NCBI RefSeq assembly: GCF_002973595.1
Contig: NZ_PVEO01000006.1
Coordinates: 124,001-188,000, forward strand
Source: Jejuia pallidilutea
Lineage (GTDB): Bacteria; Bacteroidota; Bacteroidia; Flavobacteriales; Flavobacteriaceae
Direction of reading: 5' to 3'
Length of the DNA stretch: 64,000 nucleotides
The notes beneath the pieces were generated by a model. The model ran no database searches and had not been told where the DNA came from. It worked only from the letters and a program-made list of their open reading frames with translations. Positions 42,863-51,858 of the stretch are shown piece by piece (the first letter of the stretch is position 1; every line of letters starts with the position of its first letter). Both the position numbers and the translations under genes were made by a program.

Positions 42863-43702
42863 ATGAAAAAAGTAATTTTACTTAGCTTATCTACGCTATT
42901 TTTATTGAGTTCTTGTGTCTCTAAAAAAGAATTTTTAGCATTAGAAGAAAAACAAAAAGAAACCCAAGATTTATTGAATTCTGCAACTGTTAAATTAAAC
43001 TCTTGTTTAGAAGAAAGAGCCTCTGCAACGGCAAAAGCTACATTGTTGGAAAGTCAGGTAGAAGATTTGAAAAAATATAACGAGAACCTACAAATATTAT
43101 CAGCCAAAGGTGCTAGTAATGTTGAAAAAACATTAGAAAGCATTAAGGAAAAAGATTTAAAAATTACCCGTTTACAAGATGCCTTAACTAAAAAAGACAG
43201 TGTTACTTTAGCTTTAGTAACTAGCTTTAAACGCGAAGTAGGCATTAACGATCCTGATATTGAAGTAAATGTTGAAAAAGGCGTTGTATTCATTTCTATA
43301 TCAGATAAATTATTATTTAAAAGTGGCAGCTACAACGTAACTGCTAGAGCAAAAGAAGTTTTAGCTAAAGTTGCTAAAGTTGTAAAAGCTAAACCAGACT
43401 TTGAGTGTATGGTTGAAGGACATACCGATAGCAGATCTTACCAAAGCGGCGTGTTATTAGATAACTGGGACTTAAGTGTAAAACGTGCAACCTCTGTAGT
43501 ACGTGTTTTAGAAGACCTAGGCGTAAACTCTGGAAGGTTAATCGCTGCAGGACGTAGTTCTTACGTGCCTTTAGTAGACAACGATACTGCTGAAAATAGA
43601 GCAACAAACAGACGTACAAGAATTGTAGTACTTCCAAAACTAGACCAATTCTACGAATTAGTAGAAAAGGAAATGAAAAATTTAGAAGCTGGAGGTAACT
43701 AA
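42863..43702 (+). CDS. OmpA-family lipoprotein
   Basis: A 279-residue protein with a lipobox (LLSSC, C18), a coiled-coil region of about 100 residues (KQKETQDLLNSATVKLNSCLEE onward), and a C-terminal OmpA peptidoglycan-binding domain with EGHTDSRSY and NRRTRIVVLPK. It tethers the outer membrane to the cell wall. A -7-like TACTTTTG (42805-42812) lies about 50 bp before the ATG, with no good -33 box. A terminator follows. Confidence 0.93.
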   Translation: MKKVILLSLSTLFLLSSCVSKKEFLALEEKQKETQDLLNSATVKLNSCLEERASATAKATLLESQVEDLKKYNENLQILSAKGASNVEKTLESIKEKDLKITRLQDALTKKDSVTLALVTSFKREVGINDPDIEVNVEKGVVFISISDKLLFKSGSYNVTARAKEVLAKVAKVVKAKPDFECMVEGHTDSRSYQSGVLLDNWDLSVKRATSVVRVLEDLGVNSGRLIAAGRSSYVPLVDNDTAENRATNRRTRIVVLPKLDQFYELVEKEMKNLEAGGN

Positions 43703-43726
43703 AAAACCAGTCTTACAAAATATTAG

Positions 43727-43757
43727 AAAGCTCAACTTTAAAAAGTTGGGCTTTTTT
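43727..43757 (+). terminator. Rho-independent terminator after OmpA-family gene
   Basis: AAAGCTCAACTT pairs with AAGTTGGGCTTT (one T-G pair) around a 4-base loop, with a T-run after it. Confidence 0.88.
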
Positions 43758-43905
43758 TATTGGTATAAAAAGTAAGGTTGCGTATACTAAAAAAGAAGGA
43801 ATGATATTTAAAAATACATAGTGCAGCCCTTCAATAAAGGGCCTTCCTAAAATGGCAAATAAAATTATATGGCATTAATAGTAAATAAATAATACCAAGA
43901 AACCT

Positions 43906-43942
43906 AAAACCACTTTGAAAAAAACTAAGTGGTTTTTTTTTA
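43906..43942 (+). terminator. Second, orphan terminator-like hairpin
   Basis: AAAACCACTT pairs perfectly with AAGTGGTTTT around an 11-base loop and is followed by a run of about nine T. It is not preceded by any recognised gene within 150 bp other than the already terminated OmpA-family gene. Confidence 0.8.
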
Positions 43943-44020
43943 AAATGATTTTGGTCATTTTTTATCGGAGTCCTGTTTCCTATATTGAAACATGAATTTT
44001 TATAATTAATCCGATTAGTT

Positions 44021-44377
44021 ATGAAATTAAAATTACTTTTCTTACTCTCAACGTTATTTTGCTTTACTACACTACTCCAAATAACTATTCTACATAAGTA
44101 TTATGGGGCTGCAACTTTTAAGCATTTACAAACTCACAGATACTTACATTCTAATAGCAGAAGTATTAAAAATACAAAAGCTATAACCAATTTATTAAAA
44201 ATTATAAAAAACGTCTTGCTATCCAAAGGATACAATAAGACTTTCAATTATTTAAAAATAAGCTATCACCTCTTCAAAATCCAAACTAAAAAACCTCATT
44301 ATCCACATAACAACACATTAAAAAAACAGCCTTGTTTTTTTCAAGGTAATCGTCTAATTAATTCATTTATATCATGA
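44021..44377 (+). CDS. Hypothetical ORF with signal-peptide-like start, possibly decayed
   Basis: A 118-codon frame starting MKLKLLFLLSTLFCFTTLLQ, a good signal sequence, then a basic, His/Tyr/Asn/Lys-rich tail with little resemblance to any fold (KHLQTHRYLHSNSRS, HLFKIQTKKPHYPHNN). The stop overlaps the ATG of the next gene (ATGA). The codon use looks like AT-rich noncoding DNA after the signal. It may be a truncated or frameshifted secreted-protein gene whose signal peptide survived. Its status as a real gene is doubtful. Confidence 0.3.
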   Translation: MKLKLLFLLSTLFCFTTLLQITILHKYYGAATFKHLQTHRYLHSNSRSIKNTKAITNLLKIIKNVLLSKGYNKTFNYLKISYHLFKIQTKKPHYPHNNTLKKQPCFFQGNRLINSFIS

Positions 44378-45408
44378 AAACAAAACTCTCTCTTCTAATT
44401 TGCGTAATTTTAATTACCACAACAAATTACGCCCAAAAAGTTGTAGCACTTCACAGTTCTACCAATGGCGTGCAATACTTTAATGAAAATGCCGCCTTTC
44501 AAGAAGCTTATGATGCCTCTGTGGCAGGAGACACCATTTATTTACCAGGTGGCACACATACCCCACCTAATGTATTTAACAAAAAACTCACCATTTTTGG
44601 TGCAGGACACCATCCAGATGCCACAATAGCAACCTTTACTACAAAAATTTCTGGTAATGTTATCCTTGGTGAAAATGCAGATGGTTTTCATTTGGAAGGT
44701 GTTCATATTACTTCAGAATTAATAATTGGAAATACAAACGACATTTCTATTAACGATATAACTATAAAACGTTGTAGATGGACAAATCTAAGGGTTCCAG
44801 GGACTCAAGATATGAGCACCAGTAACAACAATGTTTTTGTAGAAAATATTTTTAATTCTGTATACGATTGTAGAAACTTAAGAAGCAGCTCCTTTTTTAA
44901 CAATATTATTTCAAATCATGCATACTATGAAATTTGGGATTTATATTTTGTAAATAATGTATTTACACATAGCGATACATATGGTACCGTAACACCTACA
45001 TTTAATGCTAATAATTGCGTATTTCAAAACAACATATTTCTACAAGAAGGCAACAATGTTGTAGTAGGTTCAGATAACACTTTTGAAAACAATATTTTCT
45101 GCAATACCATTTCTGCATTAGGAACAGACCCAACAGAAGTTAATAGTTATTATATGACACGCTCTGAAGTATTGGTAAACCAAACCGGAAATGTTTTTGA
45201 GTATACAGACAACTACCACTTACAGGCAGGTGCTGCAACAAATTTAGGTACAGATGCTACAGAAACTGGTATTTATGGTGGAGTTTACCCTTGGAAAGAC
45301 TACTCTATTCCTACAAACCCACATATTAGTAGTAAATCTATTTCTGGTTCATCAGACACGAATGGGAATATTCAAATAGACATTAATGTTCATGCGCAAA
45401 CCAATTAG
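44374..45408 (+). CDS. Secreted right-handed beta-helix-like protein
   Basis: A 344-residue protein with a signal peptide (ending NYA|QK). The start of the mature part, FQEAYDASVAGDTIYLPGGTHTP, and the repeating N/V-rich turns (NNNVFVENIFNSVYDC, FNANNCVFQNNIFLQ, NTFENNIFCN) are typical of parallel beta-helix proteins of the pectate-lyase/right-handed helix class. No catalytic residues can be named. It ends 2 bp before the T9SS protein gene, so the two form an operon; such pairs are often secreted surface or matrix proteins. Confidence 0.8.
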   Translation: MKTKLSLLICVILITTTNYAQKVVALHSSTNGVQYFNENAAFQEAYDASVAGDTIYLPGGTHTPPNVFNKKLTIFGAGHHPDATIATFTTKISGNVILGENADGFHLEGVHITSELIIGNTNDISINDITIKRCRWTNLRVPGTQDMSTSNNNVFVENIFNSVYDCRNLRSSSFFNNIISNHAYYEIWDLYFVNNVFTHSDTYGTVTPTFNANNCVFQNNIFLQEGNNVVVGSDNTFENNIFCNTISALGTDPTEVNSYYMTRSEVLVNQTGNVFEYTDNYHLQAGAATNLGTDATETGIYGGVYPWKDYSIPTNPHISSKSISGSSDTNGNIQIDINVHAQTN

Positions 45409-45410
45409 TT

Positions 45411-47540
45411 ATGAAAGCATTTAAATTAATTCCACATTTGTGGATATTAATAAGCCTGCTTTTTACTATCCACAACACAGCACAAAACAACATTATTGGT
45501 TATGAATATGCATTTAATGATGGTCAAGGCTTGCAATTTGTTAGTATTGCTCCTACGCCAAATTTTAATCTCGTAACCAATGTTGATGTAAGTGCACTAC
45601 CGAACGATGTGAATGTAATTCATCTAAGGTTTTTAGACCAAAATGGACTTTGGAGTCCAATAATTAGTAAAGTATTTGTAAAACCTCCCGAAGCTTTTCT
45701 AACAGCAAGTACTATTGTTGGTTACGAATATGGTTTTGATGACGACAACCCGCCATCGTATGTGCCCATTTCCCCAAATAAAGATGTTAACTTGGTTACA
45801 GCTATAGATGTGAGCGCATTACCTAACGATGTTAATGTGTTTTATATCAGATTTAAAGATGATATAGGCCAATGGAGTCCAATAATTAGTAAAGTATTTG
45901 TAAAACCTCCCGAAGCTTTTCTAACAGCAAGTACTATTGTTGGTTACGAATATGGTTTTGATGACGACAATCCGCCAACGTATGTGCCCGTTTCCCCTAG
46001 TAAAGATGTTAACTTGGTTACAGCTATAGATGTGAGCGCATTACCTAACGATGTTAATGTGTTTTATATCAGATTTAAAGATGATATAGGCCAATGGAGC
46101 CCAATAATTAGTAAAATATTTGTGAAGCCTCCCGAAGCTTTTCTAACAGCGAGTACTATTGTTGGTTACGAATATGGTTTTGATGACGACAATCCGCCAA
46201 CGTATGTGTCCATTTCCCCAAGTAAAGATGCTAACTTGATTACAGATATAGATGTGAGCGCATTACCTAACGATGTTAATGTGTTTTATATCAGATTTAA
46301 AGATGATATAGGCCAATGGAGCCCAATAATTAGTAAAATATTTGTAAAACCTCGTACTCCGGAAAACTTAACAAATAACGCATTGGTTTCACTTGAATAC
46401 TGGTTTGATAACGATTTTTCAACTAAAAAGTTTATAGATATTGATCCTGATGCATCAAACTATGTGTTAACTGAGGTTAATTTAAACCAACTTTGGGCTG
46501 GCGAGCATACTTTGCATACGCAGTTTAAAGATGTATACAACCAATACAGCGCTGTAATGACCGATACTATTGATAAACAAGTATTGCCAATTGCATCATT
46601 TGTTACCAACTCTAACTCTATCTGTGTAGGTGAAACCATCAATTTTACCAACAATAGCATAGATTATGATACTGTTACATGGAATTTTGATGATGGTAAT
46701 ACCAGTAGCGATTTTAACACATCTCATACTTTTAATACTGCTGGAACTTATGAAGTAAGATTAACTGTGTCTGAATCCAATTCTGGTTTAGATAGTATTG
46801 CAACACAAAACATTCAAGTATACAGTATTCCTGTTAATACCATAACAGCATCTGGTCCATTACAAGCATGTTTTGGAAGTACGGTTACATTAACTGCTGA
46901 TGATGCCAATGCCGATTATTTATGGTCTACAGGAGCAACATCGCGAAGCATTGATGTTACAGCAAATGGCACCTATAATGTTACATTAACAAGAACCAAT
47001 TCCTCGGGTTGCTCGGTTGTTTCAGATGATATAGTAATAACGTTTAATTCGGAAATTGATAATTCGGTAACAGTATACGAAAATTCAGGGGATGTTCAAT
47101 TAACGGCAAATCAACCAGAAGCCAGTTACCAATGGATAGACTGCTCTAATGGTAACACTAATATTGATGGTGAAACCAATAAAACCTTTACGCCAGCTAG
47201 CAATGGGGAATATGCGGTTAAAATAACAGTGAATAACTGTACTGTTACTTCAAATTGCCAAAATATAACAAGTTTGGGTGTCGATGAGGTTTCAGTTTAC
47301 AACTTTGTAAAATTATACCCAAATCCTGTTAAAGATAATTTAACCCTTACAACAGAATTCCCGCTATTAATTCAAATATGCAATATAAACGGAATGGTTT
47401 TGAACACTTTAAAATTTGAAAGTGGTGTGACTAACATTGATTTAAAAATGCTAAATAACGGATTGTATTTCTTTAAAATAAAAGAAATTTCTAACACAGG
47501 AAGCCAAAGGCAGGGTGTTTTTAAGATTTTAAAACATTGA
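45411..47540 (+). CDS. T9SS-secreted repeat protein with PKD domain
   Basis: A 709-residue protein. A signal peptide is followed by five copies of a 74-residue unit (motif VGYEYGFDDDNPP, DVSALPNDVNVFYIRFKD, GQWSPIISK), the middle three almost identical. Then come a PKD domain (about 395-465, VTWNFDDGNTSS and SHTFNTAGTYEV), an Ig-like/Cys-bearing region (YLWSTGATSRSI, YQWIDC), and a C-terminal type A sorting domain with KLYPNPVKDNLTL and a basic end. It is exported by the type IX system and attached or released at the surface. A terminator follows. Confidence 0.93.
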   Translation: MKAFKLIPHLWILISLLFTIHNTAQNNIIGYEYAFNDGQGLQFVSIAPTPNFNLVTNVDVSALPNDVNVIHLRFLDQNGLWSPIISKVFVKPPEAFLTASTIVGYEYGFDDDNPPSYVPISPNKDVNLVTAIDVSALPNDVNVFYIRFKDDIGQWSPIISKVFVKPPEAFLTASTIVGYEYGFDDDNPPTYVPVSPSKDVNLVTAIDVSALPNDVNVFYIRFKDDIGQWSPIISKIFVKPPEAFLTASTIVGYEYGFDDDNPPTYVSISPSKDANLITDIDVSALPNDVNVFYIRFKDDIGQWSPIISKIFVKPRTPENLTNNALVSLEYWFDNDFSTKKFIDIDPDASNYVLTEVNLNQLWAGEHTLHTQFKDVYNQYSAVMTDTIDKQVLPIASFVTNSNSICVGETINFTNNSIDYDTVTWNFDDGNTSSDFNTSHTFNTAGTYEVRLTVSESNSGLDSIATQNIQVYSIPVNTITASGPLQACFGSTVTLTADDANADYLWSTGATSRSIDVTANGTYNVTLTRTNSSGCSVVSDDIVITFNSEIDNSVTVYENSGDVQLTANQPEASYQWIDCSNGNTNIDGETNKTFTPASNGEYAVKITVNNCTVTSNCQNITSLGVDEVSVYNFVKLYPNPVKDNLTLTTEFPLLIQICNINGMVLNTLKFESGVTNIDLKMLNNGLYFFKIKEISNTGSQRQGVFKILKH
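45680..46345 (+). repeat. Three tandem 222-bp repeats
   Basis: Units 45680-45901, 45902-46123 and 46124-46345 are nearly identical in DNA, including silent positions. Each encodes one 74-residue unit of the T9SS protein. Divergent copies precede and follow. Near identity at silent sites indicates recent expansion or gene conversion. Confidence 0.93.
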
Positions 47541-47895
47541 AACCATTTATAAAAGCATGAAACTTAAAAAACCGCTTTGTTGTAACAAGGTGGTTTTTTG
47601 TTGTTGACTGACTGTTACCATTTTACAAATAAAGCTTTTATATTGTTTTGCTAGGGTACAACGATAAAAACTACAAAATAAAATTGAAAACTGTTTACTG
47701 ACATTAATTTTCTGTCACCAATTGCTTTAGCTATTCTGTACCTTGTGGTTACAATGTTTCATTCATAAGGTATTATTTTCGTGCCCATTAATTTCTAAAC
47801 GATAAGGGGGTATTCAGGTTAAAGTGCTTTAAATCAAGCCTGCGGAGTTGATGGGTTATGGAGAATTCAGAGATAAGGTAAGCGTCCAAATAACT
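47541..47895. other. Intergenic region, 355 bp, between convergent genes
   Basis: It holds the terminator of the T9SS gene at 47566-47599. The other 300 bp up to the end of the YrdC-family gene have no coding frame, repeat or RNA that I recognise. Confidence 0.6.
47566..47599 (+). terminator. Strong terminator after T9SS gene
   Basis: A 16-bp stem, AAAAAACCGCTTTGTT with AACAAGGTGGTTTTTT (two G-T pairs) around a 2-base gap, ending in a T-run and preceded by an A-run, so it can work in both directions. Confidence 0.9.
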
Positions 47896-48516
47896 CTAAA
47901 AAATCTCTATACTACCCTTGCCTTCCCTAACCACAACGGGCACGTCTTCTGATAGGTCTATTACCGTAGAGGCTTCGTTATCGCCATAACCACCGTCTAT
48001 TACTAAATCTACTAGGTTGTCCCATTTTTCGAGAATAAGTTCGGGATCTGTGGTATATTCTAAAATTTCATCTTCGTCTCGAATGGATGTTGAAATAATA
48101 GGATTGCCCAATTGCTTTACAATATCTAAGGCAATATTATTATTAGGCACTCTAATACCTACAGTTTTACGCTTTTTAAAAGGATTGGGTAAGGTTTTAG
48201 ACCCTGGAAGAATAAATGTATATGGCCCTGGAAGTGCGCGTTTTAATATTTTAAACGTAGCTGTATCAATCTGTTTTACATAATCGCTTAGATTACTTAA
48301 ATCGCTACATACAAACGAAAAATTAGATTTTTCGAGCTTAACACCCTTAATTCTTGCTACTTTTTCTAGGGCTTTAATATTAGTAATATCGCAACCTAAA
48401 CCGTACACCGTATCGGTGGGATAGATAATAAGTCCGCCCTGTTTAAGCACCTTTACTACCGTGTTAATCGCTTTAGAATTGGGATTTTCTTCGTATATTC
48501 TAATAAAGTCTGCCAT
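47896..48516 (-). CDS. YrdC/Sua5/YciO-family L-threonylcarbamoyladenylate synthase
   Basis: A 206-residue YrdC-fold protein. Typical blocks are LKQGGLIIYPTDTVYGLGCDI, KSNFSFVCSDLSNLSDYVKQID, LPGPYTFILPGSK, KKRKTVGIRVPNN and GNPIISTSIR. YrdC-family members make the threonylcarbamoyl-AMP used for the t6A tRNA modification; the YciO-like short form here has no proven role of that kind. The ATG at 48516 is used because the first 20 residues of the longer frame lack homology and look like upstream sequence. Confidence 0.9.
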   Translation of the reverse strand: MADFIRIYEENPNSKAINTVVKVLKQGGLIIYPTDTVYGLGCDITNIKALEKVARIKGVKLEKSNFSFVCSDLSNLSDYVKQIDTATFKILKRALPGPYTFILPGSKTLPNPFKKRKTVGIRVPNNNIALDIVKQLGNPIISTSIRDEDEILEYTTDPELILEKWDNLVDLVIDGGYGDNEASTVIDLSEDVPVVVREGKGSIEIF

Positions 48517-48718
48517 AATATATATCTTGTACAAGCGTTTTACAAAGTAAGTAAAAAATTTCTTGAAACTAAACATACTTAATATATCACAAAACGAGGT
48601 GTTTTACCTAATGTATTGTTGCTGTAATGTTTAAAGATTTTGCATTTATAGTTACTCTTGTATGGAAACTACAAGTTAAAATAAATGCAAAACAATGCAT
48701 AAAAAAATTGGCTTTTAA

Positions 48719-49600
48719 ATGAAGAATATAATGCACACACTAAAATTTTTATTTGTTGGTTTCCTACTATTGGTGTTTAATGCCTCCTGTTCTAACGAAA
48801 CCACTAGCGATGAGGATATTACAGAAAACATATTAAATACGAGCAAAGTTTTTGAAGCTTTTGATGTTGCTTATGGCGATGCAGAGCGACAAAAATTTGA
48901 TATTTATCTTCCTGCCAACAGAACATTGGCTACCAAAACCGTTATTTTGATTCACGGTGGTGGTTGGACCTCTGGCAGTAAAGCCGATATGAATGTCTTT
49001 AAGCTCTTAATTACCCAACAATTTAGTGATATTGCAGTTGTGAATATGAATTATAGGTTGGCCAATGCTAACAACAAGCCTTACCCTATGCAGATTGAAG
49101 ATATTACTAATTTGGTAGCTTTCCTTAGGGAAAACAAAACTAAATATTCTATTTCTGAAGATATAGGTTTTATAGGTATTAGTGCTGGTGCACACTTATC
49201 ATTATTATGGAGTTATGCTTTTGATACCAATAACAAAGTAGATATGGTGTGCAGTATTGTAGGGCCAACCAATTTAACCGATCCGGAGTATTTAAACAAT
49301 ACCAATCCCGAGTTACAGAATTTACTCGATTTATTTGGCATAGACCCAACTACTGAATTTTTAGAAGAAGTAAGTCCGTTTCATCAAGTAACGGCTACTG
49401 CTCCACCTACCATATTGTTTTACGGCGGAAAAGACCCCTTAATTCCAATATCACAGGGTACAGATTTAAGGGATAAACTACAATCGTTAAATGTAACCCA
49501 CGAATTTACATTGTATGATAATGCAGGCCATGGCTGGACGGGTCTAGAACTTCTTGATACTTGGAGTAAGCTAAATGTATTTATGGAAACGCATTTATAG
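48719..49600 (+). CDS. Alpha/beta-hydrolase-fold esterase lipoprotein
   Basis: A 293-residue lipoprotein (lipobox NASC, C24) of the esterase/BD-FAE-like class. The oxyanion motif is LIHGGGWTSG, the nucleophile Ser is in GISAGAHLSLL, the acid Asp in GGKDPLIP and the His in AGHGWTG. This is the complete triad of the HSL/esterase-like group, often acting on short-chain esters or xylan acetyl groups. It is periplasmic or outer-membrane bound. No carbohydrate genes are adjacent to give a substrate. Confidence 0.88.
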   Translation: MKNIMHTLKFLFVGFLLLVFNASCSNETTSDEDITENILNTSKVFEAFDVAYGDAERQKFDIYLPANRTLATKTVILIHGGGWTSGSKADMNVFKLLITQQFSDIAVVNMNYRLANANNKPYPMQIEDITNLVAFLRENKTKYSISEDIGFIGISAGAHLSLLWSYAFDTNNKVDMVCSIVGPTNLTDPEYLNNTNPELQNLLDLFGIDPTTEFLEEVSPFHQVTATAPPTILFYGGKDPLIPISQGTDLRDKLQSLNVTHEFTLYDNAGHGWTGLELLDTWSKLNVFMETHL

Positions 49601-49785
49601 TTATTTTACATAAGATTAGTGTTACGAATTTTATACACTATTAAAACTGTAATTTCCAATACTGCTAAATATTAAAATTACCAACTGTATTAATATAATG
49701 CATACAAATGGATGCGTTAGTTTAATACGTTATTGATTATTAGTTTTTTAATGTAACATTTTTGTTTTCCAGTAGTCTTTATGGT

Positions 49786-50748
49786 ATGATAAGACTGTGG
49801 GTTACAATATTACTTTTTACCATAAATGCTTTCGTTTTTAGAGCGTACGCCATAGCCAACCCTCCTATTCTGTTTCCAAAAGCCGAAGTTTTAAACCCGT
49901 ATACCACCCGCATTCCTTTTAAGCTGGTAGATCATTTAATAGTTGTAGAGGCAGAATTATTGGATAAAAAAGGCAACTTTATTATCGATACGGGTTCAGA
50001 AGCCTTAATTTTAAATAGTGTTCATTTTAATGCGTATTATGCATTTCAAAAAAAAGCTACTAATGCGTCTGGGGTTAATGCCGTTTTGGATTTTTCGTAT
50101 GAAAAATTTATAGATGAATTTAATTTAAATGGGTTTAAATTTGAAAATAAAGTATCAGATATCATTAATTTATCCCATATTGAAAAAAGTAAAAAAATAA
50201 AACTATTAGGCATTATTGGGTATAGTATTTTAAAGGACTATGAGGTTTTTATCGATTTACATCTCCATCAAATTACGCTAACTAAAGTTGATAAAGAAGG
50301 ACACCCCTTAAGCGATAAAATTTATTTAGAAAAAATAGTAGATAGTTTAGACTTCACACTAAAAAAGCATACTATTGTAATACAGGGTTTTATAAATAAC
50401 CAAAGTGTTCGTTTTGGTTTAGATACTGCCGCAGAGTTTAATCAAATAAATAAGAGTATACACAGAAAAGCCTTAGCGTTTTTTATTCCAAAAAAACGTT
50501 TAAAATTAAATGGTGCCAGCGGAAAAACAATTAGGGTTTTGGCAGGGAAATTGCATCGTGTAAAATTAAAGGATAATATTTATTTTGGCCCCATGTATAC
50601 TGTTTTAACGAATTTAAACCAAATGAATGAAGCTTTTGGAGTTGCAATAGATGGTATTTTGGGTTATGAATTTTTTGCTCAAAAACGTACTATTATTAAT
50701 TATAAAAAAGAAAAATTGTATTTTATTGATTACCCAATTGCATACTAA
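49786..50748 (+). CDS. Retropepsin-like aspartic protease
   Basis: A 320-residue protein with a signal sequence (MIRLWVTILLFTINAF). It has two aspartyl-protease-like motifs, FIIDTGSEALIL and VRFGLDTAAEFN, on two homologous halves, as in pepsin-like single-chain retropepsins of Bacteroidota. The ATG at 49786 is used; the earlier frame starts from TTG. Its stop codon is immediately followed by the next gene's ATG, so the two are in one operon. Confidence 0.8.
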   Translation: MIRLWVTILLFTINAFVFRAYAIANPPILFPKAEVLNPYTTRIPFKLVDHLIVVEAELLDKKGNFIIDTGSEALILNSVHFNAYYAFQKKATNASGVNAVLDFSYEKFIDEFNLNGFKFENKVSDIINLSHIEKSKKIKLLGIIGYSILKDYEVFIDLHLHQITLTKVDKEGHPLSDKIYLEKIVDSLDFTLKKHTIVIQGFINNQSVRFGLDTAAEFNQINKSIHRKALAFFIPKKRLKLNGASGKTIRVLAGKLHRVKLKDNIYFGPMYTVLTNLNQMNEAFGVAIDGILGYEFFAQKRTIINYKKEKLYFIDYPIAY

Positions 50749-51714
50749 ATGAAATTAATAAAACTACATATCGCCCTATTACTATTTGCGCTTGTAAGTT
50801 TAAGTGTTTTTGCGCAAAACAAAACATTTAAAGGCTACACCATAGAGAATGATACTGTTACATTTAGGTTTGATGTTAGAGATTACTCTAAGTTTACAAA
50901 AGAACACACAGGGCAACGCTTAGAATTTGGCGACTTTAATATAGCGCATGTTTCTGTTTCTGGAGCGTTTAATAATTGGTCGCGAGAAGGGTGGAAAATG
51001 ACAAAGATTAACAACTACATTTACGAGCTAAAAAAGTGTATTGCCGATTTTAATGATGCCTTTTCTTGGGAGTTTAAATATGTAATTAACGACGCTTATT
51101 GGGCAGAACCTACAAAAAAAGACGGTAACATATCTAAAGCCATAAAAAACGGCAGAAGACTTGGTGTTTACAACCTTAAAATGTATACCGCTTACCCTTC
51201 TAAAAATGGTAATGCAACATTTAAACTAAAAGGATTTAAAGATGCTAAAAAAGTAGTGCTTGCTGGATCGTTTAATAAGTGGAACGAACAGTTGTTTGAA
51301 ATGAATAAAACCGACTACGGATGGGAATTGACCCTACAAATGAAACCAGACGTGTACCAATATCGCTTTATTGTTGACGGCAAATGGATGGAAGACCCGC
51401 ATAACCCAAGTAAAACACCTAATGAGTTTAATGAATTTAATTCTGTTTTAAATATTCAAAAACATATTACGTTTGCCTTAGTGGGTTATCCCAATGCTAA
51501 GGAAGTAATTTTAGCAGGCTCGTTTAATAACTGGAATGAACATGCCATAAAAATGGAAAAAACAACAGATGGTTGGGTGTATTCGCTTCCCTTATCTGGC
51601 GGTAAACACCATTATAAATTTATTATTGATGGCGAATGGATAACCGACCCTGATAATCCTGTTAGGGAGTATGATGGCGACGGCCATATTAATTCGGTTT
51701 ATATGGTAAAGTAA
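50749..51714 (+). CDS. Secreted protein with three CBM48/AMPK glycogen-binding domains
   Basis: A 321-residue protein with a signal peptide ending VFA|QN. Three tandem AMPK-type CBM48 domains follow, each with the FNxW motif: SGAFNNWSREGW, AGSFNKWNEQLF and AGSFNNWNEHAI, and the last two end in FIVDGKW and FIIDGEW. No catalytic domain is attached. CBM48 normally binds alpha-glucans such as glycogen or starch. Encoded directly after the aspartic protease, it could be a surface glucan binder that the protease processes, but that is a guess. Confidence 0.88.
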   Translation: MKLIKLHIALLLFALVSLSVFAQNKTFKGYTIENDTVTFRFDVRDYSKFTKEHTGQRLEFGDFNIAHVSVSGAFNNWSREGWKMTKINNYIYELKKCIADFNDAFSWEFKYVINDAYWAEPTKKDGNISKAIKNGRRLGVYNLKMYTAYPSKNGNATFKLKGFKDAKKVVLAGSFNKWNEQLFEMNKTDYGWELTLQMKPDVYQYRFIVDGKWMEDPHNPSKTPNEFNEFNSVLNIQKHITFALVGYPNAKEVILAGSFNNWNEHAIKMEKTTDGWVYSLPLSGGKHHYKFIIDGEWITDPDNPVREYDGDGHINSVYMVK

Positions 51715-51858
51715 ATACGTTATCCATTTCCCTTTTACGTATTTAACACACATTACATGCCCTATTGAAAGAGGCCACTTTTTCTTAGCGTATAAATACA
51801 ATTTTAGGTAATACTTTTATTTTAAGCAGAAGTTTACCTCCCAGAAAAAAAATGAGGT

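Larger units (their letters stand above)
43703..44020. other. Intergenic region, 318 bp, with two terminators and no gene
   Basis: After the ompA terminator (43727-43757) comes about 150 bp with no coding frame longer than a few codons. It includes a small hairpin GCCCTT/AAGGGC near 43827-43844. A second strong terminator (43906-43942) then follows. A short noncoding transcript ending at the second terminator would explain this arrangement. Confidence 0.5.

Noticed and set aside
45680-46345. Tandem repeats considered as a CRISPR array
   Set aside because: The units are 222 bp, contiguous, coding and in frame, with no spacers, and no cas genes are nearby.
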